NCBI GenBank assembly: GCA_031259665.1
Contig: JAIRLD010000005.1
Span: 1-29,662 of the forward strand
Length of the DNA stretch: 29,662 bases
From: Puniceicoccales bacterium
Lineage (GTDB): Bacteria; Verrucomicrobiota; Verrucomicrobiia; Opitutales; LL51
Reading direction: 5' to 3'
A program made the position numbers and the translations under genes. The notes under the pieces are model-generated. The model was not told the DNA's origin. It did not search any database and saw only the letters and a program-made list of their open reading frames with translations. Below are positions 7,411 through 14,348 of this stretch, piece after piece; the first letter of the stretch is position 1; every line of letters begins with the position of its first letter.

Positions 7411-8616
7411 ATGGGAAAAAAAATTAGTGTATTGTTTACTTCGGTCCTTTTAGGGACGACCGCTGTAAAGGGTGTTGGTAGTTGGCAATTTTTCGATAAT
7501 TTACCGGAAGAGAGTAGGCAATTTGTTTTAGCATGTTTCACCGGAGATCGTGACGCAATCGATTTCTTCTTAGAGGCGGGATGCGATCCTAACCTGGTCG
7601 TGGATCCATCAACAAATGCAACGTTAGCAATGTGTTTGGCTACCGTGGTTCCAACGGTTCCCGAAGAGCCGAGGATCCCCATGGTCCTCGAAGAGCCGAG
7701 ACGTGTGTCTTTGCAAATATTAATGCTGCATCCAAGTTTTAATCCCAATCTTCGCAATAATTTTGGCGATACAGTTGCCCATATGTGCGTAAAATTGAGA
7801 TTACCACCCATTGTGAGTATTTTATTAGACCTGCCTAATTTTGATGTGAATGCGCGGGGACAGTTCGGTGCAACGATCTCGCATTTGATCGCATTACAAT
7901 CGATCCATTTACCCGGTTTTGGACCTTGGTCGGAAATTATCGAAAAAATATTTGCGCATCTCAATTGGGATAGTGAAGCCGTAGATAATAGGGGAAGAAC
8001 CGTAAAAGACCTGCTAGTGGTTAAAGAGAGAGAGTTGTCATCGGAAAGCACTGGAAGAGATGTTGCGGCAGAAAGAGAAGTAGCCGCTTGGAGAAATGTT
8101 TTGTTGGGTCTTGAAAATGTGGGCAATTTATTGGAAGGAGATGCTAGGACCACTCTGAGAAATGTTTTGGAAGTTTTTGGAAATGCAGGCAATTTATTTG
8201 GAGGAGCTAGGAGAAGCGTTGAGAGAGATACTTTGCTTAGAAATATTGGTATATGGTTTCAGAAAATTGGAGAGGTACAGGCCAGGGCATTAGAACCAGC
8301 ATCGGAACGGGAAGTACGCGATATGATGATGTCCGGTTGTGATACGGATGAAATCAAAGACAAGATTGCAGAACATCCAGAAATAAATGTAAACTGGAGA
8401 GATCGCAGCAACGGGAATCGTACTCTGCTGATGTATGCCACCGCTACAGGAAATGTAGAGTTTGTCCGAGTTATTCTCGCCTTACCGGACGTTGATTTAT
8501 CTTTAGTCGATTCGGAAGGGCATAATGCATTTTTTTATGCCGAAGCCAATCGAAACCCAAAAATGATCGAGATACTCCAAGCAACAGAAGATCCTTCTCC
8601 AGAAATTGAGCAGTAA
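7411..8616 (+). CDS. Secreted ankyrin-repeat protein (array gene 6)
   Basis: 401 residues. ATG 7411 is chosen because GGAGG at 7398-7402 lies 8 nt before it; ATG 7405 and GTG 7396 in the same frame are too close. Signal peptide MGKKISVLFTSVLLGTTAVK. The N-terminal half has ankyrin-like units (RQFVLACFTGDRDAIDFFLE, PNLRNNFGDTVAHMCVKLRL). The middle has two diverged copies of a leucine-rich stretch around residues 224-265 (LGLENVGNLLEGDARTTLRN, VFGNAGNLFGGARRSVERDT). The C-terminus ends with VNWRDRSNGNRTLLMYATAT, the counterpart of TPLMWA in genes 3-5. It is the last member of the array, and a palindrome cluster follows 20 nt downstream. Confidence 0.88.
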   Translation: MGKKISVLFTSVLLGTTAVKGVGSWQFFDNLPEESRQFVLACFTGDRDAIDFFLEAGCDPNLVVDPSTNATLAMCLATVVPTVPEEPRIPMVLEEPRRVSLQILMLHPSFNPNLRNNFGDTVAHMCVKLRLPPIVSILLDLPNFDVNARGQFGATISHLIALQSIHLPGFGPWSEIIEKIFAHLNWDSEAVDNRGRTVKDLLVVKERELSSESTGRDVAAEREVAAWRNVLLGLENVGNLLEGDARTTLRNVLEVFGNAGNLFGGARRSVERDTLLRNIGIWFQKIGEVQARALEPASEREVRDMMMSGCDTDEIKDKIAEHPEINVNWRDRSNGNRTLLMYATATGNVEFVRVILALPDVDLSLVDSEGHNAFFYAEANRNPKMIEILQATEDPSPEIEQ

Positions 8617-8635
8617 AACGTAACGCAAGGAGGAT

Positions 8636-8950
8636 GTTGTGGGGTTTCCACCCCACGCCCCGCAAGGAAGCTGCTGTGGGGCTCCGCCCCTCTACCCCCT
8701 GCAAGGAATCGGAGATTCCTTGACCTCGTCTTTGCGGCCCAGTCCATGCGCGATGCGCATGGACACTGGGCCGCAAGGTCAAGATTTTTTCTTTTTTTAA
8801 GTTAAGTTAGCCCTCGTCGCGAAGCGCCGGGCAAGCTTTTGACCTTGCGGTTTAATCCAGTGGCGTTGCCACTGGATCAAACCGCAAAACCAGGTCCAGG
8901 AGGCGGTGCCTCCTGGTGGGAATTCTAAGGGCGCGCAACCCTTAGGAATT
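8636..8950 (+). repeat. Palindrome cluster A (modules 1-7 in forward order)
   Basis: GC-rich, non-coding, made of separate inverted repeats. Module 1 occurs twice (GTGGGGTTTCCACCCCAC at 8639-8656, and TGTGGGGCTCCGCCCC soon after). Module 2 (8702-8722, CAAGGAATC/GATTCCTTG), module 3 (8734-8774, long stem GCGGCCCAGT/ACTGGGCCGC), a decayed module 4 (8810-8832), module 5 (8847-8885, 39 nt), module 6 (8890-8916) and module 7 (8921-8950, CTAAGGG/CCCTTAG) follow. TTGACCT and AAGGTCA linkers flank module 3. tRNA-Gly starts 88 nt downstream. No transposase or clear target-site duplication is seen. Confidence 0.9.
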
Positions 8951-9038
8951 ATTGGCAGCAAAGAGAAATAGATCATAGAAAATCTCACTTTTTCTCTTGA
9001 CTGAAAAAATGAGATTACGATGGTACATGAAGCTTTTT

Positions 9039-9111
9039 GCGAGCGTAACTCAATTGGCAGAGTGCCACCTTGCCAAGGTGGATGTTGAGGGTTCGAACCC
9101 CTTCGCTCGCA
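9039..9111 (+). tRNA. tRNA-Gly (anticodon GCC)
   Basis: Cloverleaf: acceptor GCGAGCG/CGCTCGC, D arm ACTC/GAGT, anticodon arm CCACC-TTGCCAA-GGTGG, T arm with TTCGAAC. The discriminator base is A, where most bacterial tRNA-Gly have U. CCA is not encoded. A TTGACT at 8997-9002 may be its -35. Confidence 0.97.
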
Positions 9112-9187
9112 CCCCATTTTTGCTGAGGGCTGTTTAGTGCTTCTGTCTGGGATTTTTTTTCAAAGAAACTATGTCCGGCTAGACATT

Positions 9188-9892
9188 TTACTTAGTGGAT
9201 TTGTTCGTTAAAAACCTATAAAACGAAAATCCTCCTAGTGCTATAGATAGCTTTATAGGATGTGCTACCGCAAGATTGCCCCCGACTTTTGCTGCTATTT
9301 TTGCGAGATCCCAAAAGCACTTTACTGCTATCGGAATTCCCGCTACTAGTATCCATTTGCTACCGTCACATATCTGATGCTTTGCTTTTCGTATCATTTT
9401 TCGCGGTATAGAGTTACCTTCAGGATCAAAAATGTATATCCTAATTTCCTCAAATAATCGAAGATCTATAAGGAAAATCTTCGCTTTTCTTAAGATATCA
9501 TTACTAAGAAATCGTCCATTCTTAGCAAATAGGCAGCGGTCATCCTTGAACATAATACAATATGGTGTTTGAGAATTTTTCAATATCAGAACTTCCCCTG
9601 ATTGCAGTTGTTCTAATAATCCAGATCGGACTTTTTCCTTCATTTGGGCTGCCGAGATCATAGATATAATCTCGAGTATTGCATCCGGATCAAGTTCTAC
9701 CGCTTGAGAATCTGAGCTTTTTTCTGCAGCGATTTTGCAAGGATTCTCTACTAACCCGATATCACTCTTTGGATTCTTTCCTGCAGGAACTTCGTAAAGA
9801 CTCCATGCCAAACTGGCATCATCAGCAAAACCACAAGGAGATGTTGCAATACCCAACCCTAGCAGCAATTCTATTCTTTTTAATTTATTCAT
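9188..9892 (-). CDS. Secreted or membrane-anchored protein of unknown function
   Basis: 234 residues from ATG 9892. The N-terminus MNKLKRIELLLGLGIATSPC followed by GFADDAS is a typical signal peptide. The middle is mixed helix and strand with no motif I recognise (GEVLILKNSQTPYCIMFKDD near residues 100-119). A hydrophobic stretch starts at WILVAGIPIAVKCFWDLAKI and runs to the C-terminus, so the protein may be tail-anchored. A TTGACA (-35, 9943-9938) with an AT-rich region before the start is a plausible promoter. The ribosome site is weak, and a longer start upstream would spoil the signal peptide. It shares no sequence with the ankyrin array. Confidence 0.8.
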   Translation of the reverse strand: MNKLKRIELLLGLGIATSPCGFADDASLAWSLYEVPAGKNPKSDIGLVENPCKIAAEKSSDSQAVELDPDAILEIISMISAAQMKEKVRSGLLEQLQSGEVLILKNSQTPYCIMFKDDRCLFAKNGRFLSNDILRKAKIFLIDLRLFEEIRIYIFDPEGNSIPRKMIRKAKHQICDGSKWILVAGIPIAVKCFWDLAKIAAKVGGNLAVAHPIKLSIALGGFSFYRFLTNKSTK

Positions 9893-10017
9893 AATTTTTC
9901 TATTGTTGCTACGATACATCTCAGTTATTTTCGACTCTGTCAAGACAAAAATAAAAAAACCAAAAATATTTTCTCGCAACAGACGGCAAAAGGAAAACCG
10001 TTTATGTTTTTAACGGA

Positions 10018-10266
10018 CTACATTTTCGATGGTATCGCTTTAAAATTGCATTTATTACACGCTTCACATTGGGCGATGATATAATCAAGGGTAGGTTTAG
10101 TCTGATCCTCCAGCCATAGAATGCGCTCAATGAATGATTTTTTTAAAACCTCATATAATAAACAATCCTCCTGGATATCCTTTTCCGATACTAACATCAA
10201 CTTTGCCATTATCTCCGTTCGCGCCTCAACAATTTCTTTTTTTAAATCTTTTCTATCACCATTCAT
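10018..10266 (-). CDS. Small hypothetical protein with a C-x2-C-x2-C cluster
   Basis: 82 residues, charged and helical (MNGDRKDLKKEIVEARTEIM). Near the C-terminus CEACNKCNF gives three closely spaced cysteines that could bind metal. It lies 70 nt downstream of the thiamine pyrophosphokinase gene on the same strand and could be co-transcribed. The upstream region has AAGGC just before the ATG; an internal ATG (MAKLML) is an alternative start. I do not recognise a family. Confidence 0.5.
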   Translation of the reverse strand: MNGDRKDLKKEIVEARTEIMAKLMLVSEKDIQEDCLLYEVLKKSFIERILWLEDQTKPTLDYIIAQCEACNKCNFKAIPSKM

Positions 10267-10336
10267 GCCTTAAGCCTGGCTTTCTTGGGAATCTTGCCAA
10301 TACGATTACGTACAGGAATGTGATTTTGATAAAACT

Positions 10337-11017
10337 TTAACATTGTAGGGCAATGCCTGCACTGCCTTCGTCCACCTCATTACTCAAGTAAATGGCAAGA
10401 AAAATAGTCCCTCCATGGATATCAAATGTTACCCATTCTGCTACCGTGCGATTAAAACAAGAGGTGTATCCAGAAAAACAAAGCTCCTGATTTTCCAGTT
10501 CCCAACGCAAACCATGCGTACTGATTTTTCCAGAAGGCATACCAAATAGCGATAATTTTGTCCCAATTGGAAGATTCGACGTCCAATAACTGCGTAGCGA
10601 AAGGCAGAGATTGGGGGTTGCGTAACCGATCGAATCCGTTTGCGCTAAAATACCCACATTATTTAAAATATGATCGACATAGCCCCCGCTAATACCCAAA
10701 ATGATCGATGGTGATAGATGATTTTCTTGGATAAATTTTAGTGCTTTTTGAAAATCCGAAGACGATTGGTCTTTAATGACGATTTTTTTCGTTCGCTCTG
10801 CAATCGGCGCCCTTGCACTATCCCAATCACCAATAATAACATCTGCAATAATACCTCTCTGCGAAAGCAAATTTGATGCTCCGTCTGCAGCGATAATGGG
10901 TAAATCGAGATGCGAGAAAAAGTCGCCTTCTGGCAACGTCCCGCTTAGACAAAGGAGCGACCGATAAACTCCTAACGACGGCAATATGGCCAAAAATCTT
11001 TTATCTTCCTCAAGCAC
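10337..11017 (-). CDS. thiN: Thiamine pyrophosphokinase (ThiN/TPK family)
   Basis: 226 residues. The family transfers pyrophosphate from ATP to thiamine, giving thiamine diphosphate in the cytoplasm. The expected motifs are present in order: AADGAS (residues 43-48), IIGDWDS (61-67, family form IGDxDS), DQSSSDFQKAL (83-93, counterpart of DKTDTxxAL) and GGYVDHILNN (111-120, family form GGRxDHxLxN). The start is a GTG at 11017, as no ATG is in frame upstream before a stop; the true start may be further in. No TPP riboswitch motif is seen ahead of it. Palindrome cluster B lies 55 nt upstream, between this gene and the divergent permease. Having TPK suggests that thiamine is salvaged. Confidence 0.85.
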   Translation of the reverse strand: MLEEDKRFLAILPSLGVYRSLLCLSGTLPEGDFFSHLDLPIIAADGASNLLSQRGIIADVIIGDWDSARAPIAERTKKIVIKDQSSSDFQKALKFIQENHLSPSIILGISGGYVDHILNNVGILAQTDSIGYATPNLCLSLRSYWTSNLPIGTKLSLFGMPSGKISTHGLRWELENQELCFSGYTSCFNRTVAEWVTFDIHGGTIFLAIYLSNEVDEGSAGIALQC

Positions 11018-11071
11018 CTCATCGGTTCAGGCTAAATCTGAACGTTGAATTGCAAATCTTAATTTGGTCTT

Positions 11072-11203
11072 GCGGCCGAGCCCGGCGCAAACTGCGCCGG
11101 GCTCGGCCGCCAAAGGAGGTCAAGGAGTCTGCGACTCCTTGCGGGGTATGGGGTAGAACCCCATAAAAAACAGCCCCGCGGCTATGCCGCGAGGCGCCGG
11201 GGC
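11072..11203 (+). repeat. Palindrome cluster B (modules 3, 2, 1, 4)
   Basis: A short, rearranged copy. Module 3 at 11072-11110 (39 nt, stem GCGGCCGAGCCCGGCGC), module 2 at 11121-11141 (CAAGGAGTC/GACTCCTTG), module 1 at 11147-11165 (TATGGGG/CCCCATA) and module 4 at about 11173-11203 (GCCCCGCGGC). The order is the reverse of cluster A, and modules 5-7 are missing. It separates two divergent genes, so it sits in or next to their promoters. Confidence 0.9.
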
Positions 11204-11344
11204 AGACCTTGAAAGTAAATAAAAGACAGAGTCCCACAACAGTCTTCTGGCGGGAATCCGAGTGTGGAGTCCTCCGAGCGACCGAAGCTCTCTAGACTCT
11301 ACAAATTTAAAGTTGACGGTAGTCATGGAGCTTTTAGAAAAATT

Positions 11345-12139
11345 ATGTTGGTTTCCGTGAAAAGAGAGAGCATTTTAAAGTATATTTTTTATTGTACCGT
11401 GAGTCTGGTTGTGTTAGCGGCATTTATAGGGATTCGGCGTTATCCCTACTATCAACAAAATATTCCCCTGGGAGCTGTTGCGCCGAACGGGGAACATTGG
11501 TTTGGGACCGATCAATTGGGACGAGATTTATTTTCTCGGGTTATTTACGCCTGTTGTGTTTCCCTATCAGTTGGTTTTGTGACGACGCTATTGGCAGTTG
11601 GATTAGGTACTATTTACGGGATGATTTCGGGGTACTGCGGTGGTAAAATTGATTTAATACTGATGCGTATGGTGGATGTTTTATATCCCATTCCTTTGAC
11701 GATCATCGTCATTTTGCTGATGATTATTTTCGGAAAACATATTTGTGTCCTATTTTTGGCAATTAGCATTGTGGAATGGATGACGACGGCACGGATTATT
11801 CGTGCGGAGGTACTGAAGATAAAGGAGAGTGGATATATTCAGGTCGCAAGGGGATTGGGGCAAAAGGAAGCGACGATTATATGGAAGCACATGTTACCCA
11901 ATACCAAGGGAATAATCATCGTTTGTTTTATCATCACGCTACCGAGTGTGATCACATTGGAATCGTTTTTAAGTTTTTTAGGGATTGGCATACAACCGCC
12001 GAAAAGTTCACTGGGGATTTTAATAGCGGAGGGTGCAAAATTTATGACGACGTCGCCTTGGCAAGTCATTTTCCCGTCCGCAGTATTTGTCCTGATTATA
12101 CTTGCGCTGACGATCTATGGCGATCGGTTAAAGAAATGA
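11345..12139 (+). CDS. ABC transporter permease, OppC/DppC type
   Basis: 264 residues from ATG 11345. This is an inner-membrane subunit of a peptide- or nickel-type importer. A first membrane span is at about 13-30, then the family signature GTDQLGRDLFSRVIYACCVS, further spans, and the ATPase-docking loop EVLKIKESGYIQVARGLGQK with IIWKHMLPNT, typical of DppC/OppC. The end ITLPSVITLESFLSFLGIGI and PPKSSLGILI is also typical. The partner permease, ATPases and binding protein are not in the window, so this is an orphan subunit here. A longer start at 11264 is possible but lies next to the repeat cluster and adds an unlikely leader. No good ribosome site is seen. Confidence 0.88.
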   Translation: MLVSVKRESILKYIFYCTVSLVVLAAFIGIRRYPYYQQNIPLGAVAPNGEHWFGTDQLGRDLFSRVIYACCVSLSVGFVTTLLAVGLGTIYGMISGYCGGKIDLILMRMVDVLYPIPLTIIVILLMIIFGKHICVLFLAISIVEWMTTARIIRAEVLKIKESGYIQVARGLGQKEATIIWKHMLPNTKGIIIVCFIITLPSVITLESFLSFLGIGIQPPKSSLGILIAEGAKFMTTSPWQVIFPSAVFVLIILALTIYGDRLKK

Positions 12140-12401
12140 AACTCAAGGCCTCTTGATGAAGTACCTTTTAGTGTTTATTTGGCACTATTTATAAAAAGGA
12201 GATACCACACAGCGATACCGTTAGGTACCCGATGGTCCAATACAATTTCTTATTCATTATTTTCGTGGTTGTGAGGGATACCAAATAACTTTTACGGTTA
12301 ACGGACGTTAATTATGAAAATCTCAAAGATGTTCCGGTTGAAATTCGTTAAGAAGGAAGTTGACAGGAAGATTTGGCCGATTAGGGTGCTAGGACTAGTT
12401 A
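12140..12401 (+). other. Intergenic stretch upstream of the tRNA pair
   Basis: No credible gene; only frames of 12-18 codons. A TTGACA at 12360-12365 lies about 36 nt before tRNA-Lys and is the likely -35 of the tRNA promoter, but the matching -10 is weak (TAGGGT at 12382-12387). AAAAAGGAGATACC near 12195 resembles a ribosome site without a start codon after it. Confidence 0.4.
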
Positions 12402-12476
12402 GGGTTGGTAGCTCAATGGTCGAGCAGTGGCCTTTTAAGCCATTGGTTCTGGGTTCGAATCCCAGTCGACCCACCA
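12402..12476 (+). tRNA. tRNA-Lys (anticodon TTT), CCA encoded
   Basis: Acceptor GGGTTGG/TCGACCC with two G-U pairs, D arm GCTC/GAGC, anticodon arm GTGGC-CTTTTAA-GCCAT, T arm CTGGG-TTCGAAT-CCCAG, discriminator A, then CCA at 12474-12476. Two bases separate it from the next tRNA. Confidence 0.97.
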
Positions 12477-12478
12477 CC

Positions 12479-12551
12479 GCCGACTTAGCTCAGTTGGTAG
12501 AGCACCCGCCTTGTAAGCGGACGGTCGTCAGTTCAAGTCTGACAGTCGGCT
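12479..12551 (+). tRNA. tRNA-Thr (anticodon TGT)
   Basis: Acceptor GCCGACT/AGTCGGC, D arm GCTC/GAGC, anticodon arm CCCGC-CTTGTAA-GCGGA (first and last bases do not pair fully), T arm GTCAG-TTCAAGT-CTGAC, discriminator T. CCA is not encoded. Co-transcribed with tRNA-Lys. Confidence 0.97.
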
Positions 12552-12659
12552 CCGTTATTTGAGAGTGAATTGAGGTTGTTTGGGGAAGATTTTTAAGGGA
12601 TTGGAAAATTCGCAAAAGATTTTGTAATTTTTTAGGAAATGTGAATTCCGATAAATTTT

Positions 12660-12735
12660 GCCGGGGTAGCTCAGCTGGTAGAGCAACGCATTCGTAATGC
12701 GTGGGTCGTGAGTTCGAATCTCATCCCCGGCTCCA
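12660..12735 (+). tRNA. tRNA-Thr (anticodon CGT), CCA encoded
   Basis: Acceptor GCCGGGG/CCCCGGC, D arm GCTC/GAGC, anticodon arm ACGCA-TTCGTAA-TGCGT, T arm GTGAG-TTCGAAT-CTCAT, discriminator T, CCA at 12733-12735. It lies 108 nt after the TGT isoacceptor. Confidence 0.97.
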
Positions 12736-12828
12736 GAGAGAAGGTTGATTGATGGAAAATATTTTCATATTTTTCAGATGATTCATTATTTTCGGATTGT
12801 TTATATGTTTCGTCCCCATTTAAACGAT

Positions 12829-14049
12829 TCACTTAAATCGATGACCAAAAGCCTTTAACATCGCTTTGGCGTAGGATAGAGTTATAGCGTAGGATGGAAC
12901 TAGAAACCACTTTATGGTACTCATTTTTCTTATTTTTACCGGGAGGTTAGCCATGTCACATATCAATTCGTGCTCAGAACCTTTACCGGCTTTATTATCG
13001 CGAGTATAGGGATTAATGGGTATGCCGTAAAGAGGTCCATCAAAGCTCAATTCAGGAGATACGAAATAGGCAGCAAGAACCCTATGGAAGGGTATTTTCA
13101 TTTCGATGACATCATATTCCTTTGGGTTAGTATATTCCGATGCTGGTGCACCAAGGGCTGCGGAATCTGCAATACCGTGTTTCATCGTGCCTGTAAATAT
13201 TTCACCTTCATTTATTTTTGCGTATTCGGGGTAGAATTTAATGAGATCTTCCCGTTTCATTCCGCGCTGTAAACTACAAGTATTGTTTTTATGATTAATT
13301 TTTCCGGGGATTTTTGCTTTATTCAGTGCTATGGCTGTAAAAGCTTTATACATGGCAACGGATTGCGCATACTTTTCTTTTTTAATCTTTGAAATTGAAA
13401 TTGATCCCCCATCATTGGCTTCTTTTTTTACATTTTTAATTACTTCTTTTATATGTCGAAGTTCCAAGTCACTTAAATTATGTCCACTCCAGAAATAGAT
13501 TTTTTCAAAATCAGCACTTTCTTCACGTTGTGTAAATAAAAAATATTTCATAGTAAGGGATTGTTCGCTCCAAGAGCTTTGTTGCTGAGCTTTAAGATAT
13601 CGATTAATAATATCATAATCGGCGCCATTATTTTTCATTATTTGGCTTAATTTATCGGTAACTTCTTTTCTCATCGCGATGCATTCTGGATCATAAACCA
13701 CGTCGCTGACGCTACTGATGTCTTCGGGTAAAAGTTCTTCTATGCCATTTTTGTAAAGGGTAAGCATTGCCACAAAAACTCTATCGACGAACTCTCTCTT
13801 ATAACCATCCGCTAACATATTTCTTTTGTATTGACGGGCAAATTTAACCTGTTGTTTCCACGTAACAAAATCACTAATAAAGCTTCTGGCCTCTCTCCTA
13901 TAACCACTCCTTAGCATACTTTCTGCGTATCGATTGGCAAAGTTAGTCCATCGTTGCCACTCGACAAAATCATTACTAAAGTCTCTGACAGCCGAGAAAA
14001 GGGTTAAAGAAAACGAAAAAGGTCCTCCCAACACTGAGAGAAGCAACAA
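12829..14049 (-). CDS. Putative secreted ADP-ribosyltransferase-like effector; N-terminus frameshifted
   Basis: 406 residues as an open frame from a TTG at 14049. The N-terminal part has two imperfect repeats of about 33 residues (DFVEWQRWTNFANRYAESML and DFVTWKQQVKFARQYKRNML). The C-terminal third looks like an R-S-E class ADP-ribosyltransferase fold: LQRGMKRED (Arg262), IFTGTMKHG (Thr286/Thr288, where the family usually has STS) and GSEHELI (Glu359-x-Glu361). Such enzymes move ADP-ribose from NAD to a host protein; target unknown. The middle serine motif is imperfect, so the family call is an inference. An ATG at 14075 reads MNKLFF and then leaves the frame at a T7 run; with eight T it would continue as a perfect signal peptide (MNKLFFLRLLLLLSVLG). 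The gene is either phase-variable, mildly broken or carries a sequence error. It is divergent to the HExxH gene. Confidence 0.7.
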   Translation of the reverse strand: MLLLSVLGGPFSFSLTLFSAVRDFSNDFVEWQRWTNFANRYAESMLRSGYRREARSFISDFVTWKQQVKFARQYKRNMLADGYKREFVDRVFVAMLTLYKNGIEELLPEDISSVSDVVYDPECIAMRKEVTDKLSQIMKNNGADYDIINRYLKAQQQSSWSEQSLTMKYFLFTQREESADFEKIYFWSGHNLSDLELRHIKEVIKNVKKEANDGGSISISKIKKEKYAQSVAMYKAFTAIALNKAKIPGKINHKNNTCSLQRGMKREDLIKFYPEYAKINEGEIFTGTMKHGIADSAALGAPASEYTNPKEYDVIEMKIPFHRVLAAYFVSPELSFDGPLYGIPINPYTRDNKAGKGSEHELICDMANLPVKIRKMSTIKWFLVPSYAITLSYAKAMLKAFGHRFK

Positions 14050-14075
14050 TAGGCGTAAAAAAATAATTTATTCAT

Positions 14076-14327
14076 AATGGATATAACTATAATACTTTTT
14101 ACTTAAAAGTAAATTATTTTTTTATTATTTTCGTAAAAAAATAAAAAAAGACATATTTCAATTGGAGTCATTGCCTGAGATTTGATGGTTTTTCTGCGAA
14201 ATAATATTCTTGAAAAGAAATGAATTTCTGACAGTAAAAATCAATTTTACATGAATTGAATTCGAAACAGAAATATTTTCCGTAATATTTGTATTTTTTA
14301 AAATTATTTACTTGCTTTCTTTTATAA
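14076..14327 (+). promoter_or_regulatory. AT-rich divergent promoter region between two effector genes
   Basis: A TATTAT box at 14094-14089 faces the ADP-ribosyltransferase-like gene, which would have a very short leader. An inverted repeat TTACTT-AA-AAGTAA lies at 14099-14112, just upstream of that box, and could be an operator. Rightwards, CTGACAG near 14229-14235 with CATGAA 16 nt later matches the promoter of the duplicated leader downstream (TTGACA and TATGAA). That is the probable promoter of the HExxH gene. Confidence 0.5.
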
Positions 14328-14348
14328 GTGCTTCCTATTGGAAGCACT
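14214..14348 (+). repeat. Leader duplication, upstream copy
   Basis: AATGAATTTCTGACAGTAAA and the 30 nt that follow recur at 16011-16055 with few changes, then both copies run through AATATTTG and a T-rich stretch to a hairpin ending at the start codon. The unit therefore covers promoter, leader and start hairpin. Confidence 0.75.
14328..14347 (+). promoter_or_regulatory. Perfect hairpin covering the ribosome site of the HExxH gene
   Basis: GTGCTTCC (14328-14335), loop TATT, GGAAGCAC (14340-14347). The 3' arm contains GGAAG, the only Shine-Dalgarno-like sequence, 4 nt before the ATG at 14349. When folded, the RNA would hide the ribosome site. The downstream duplicate keeps all eight pairs despite base changes. 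Confidence 0.7.

Noticed and set aside
8471..9117. Long open frames on the minus strand across the GC-rich cluster
   Set aside because: They run through palindromes that are repeated elsewhere in other frames and overlap gene 6 or tRNA-Gly; no ribosome site or family resemblance.
11018..11071. TPP riboswitch before the thiamine pyrophosphokinase gene
   Set aside because: The conserved CTGAGA and ACCTGA core motifs are absent in the short leader.
12314..12562. An 82-codon frame on the plus strand
   Set aside because: It spans tRNA-Lys and tRNA-Thr, so it is a by-product of the tRNA genes.
12756..12768. Terminator after the tRNA-Thr gene (GAAAATATTTTC palindrome)
   Set aside because: The stem is all A-T apart from its ends and no proper T run follows, so it is unlikely to end transcription.
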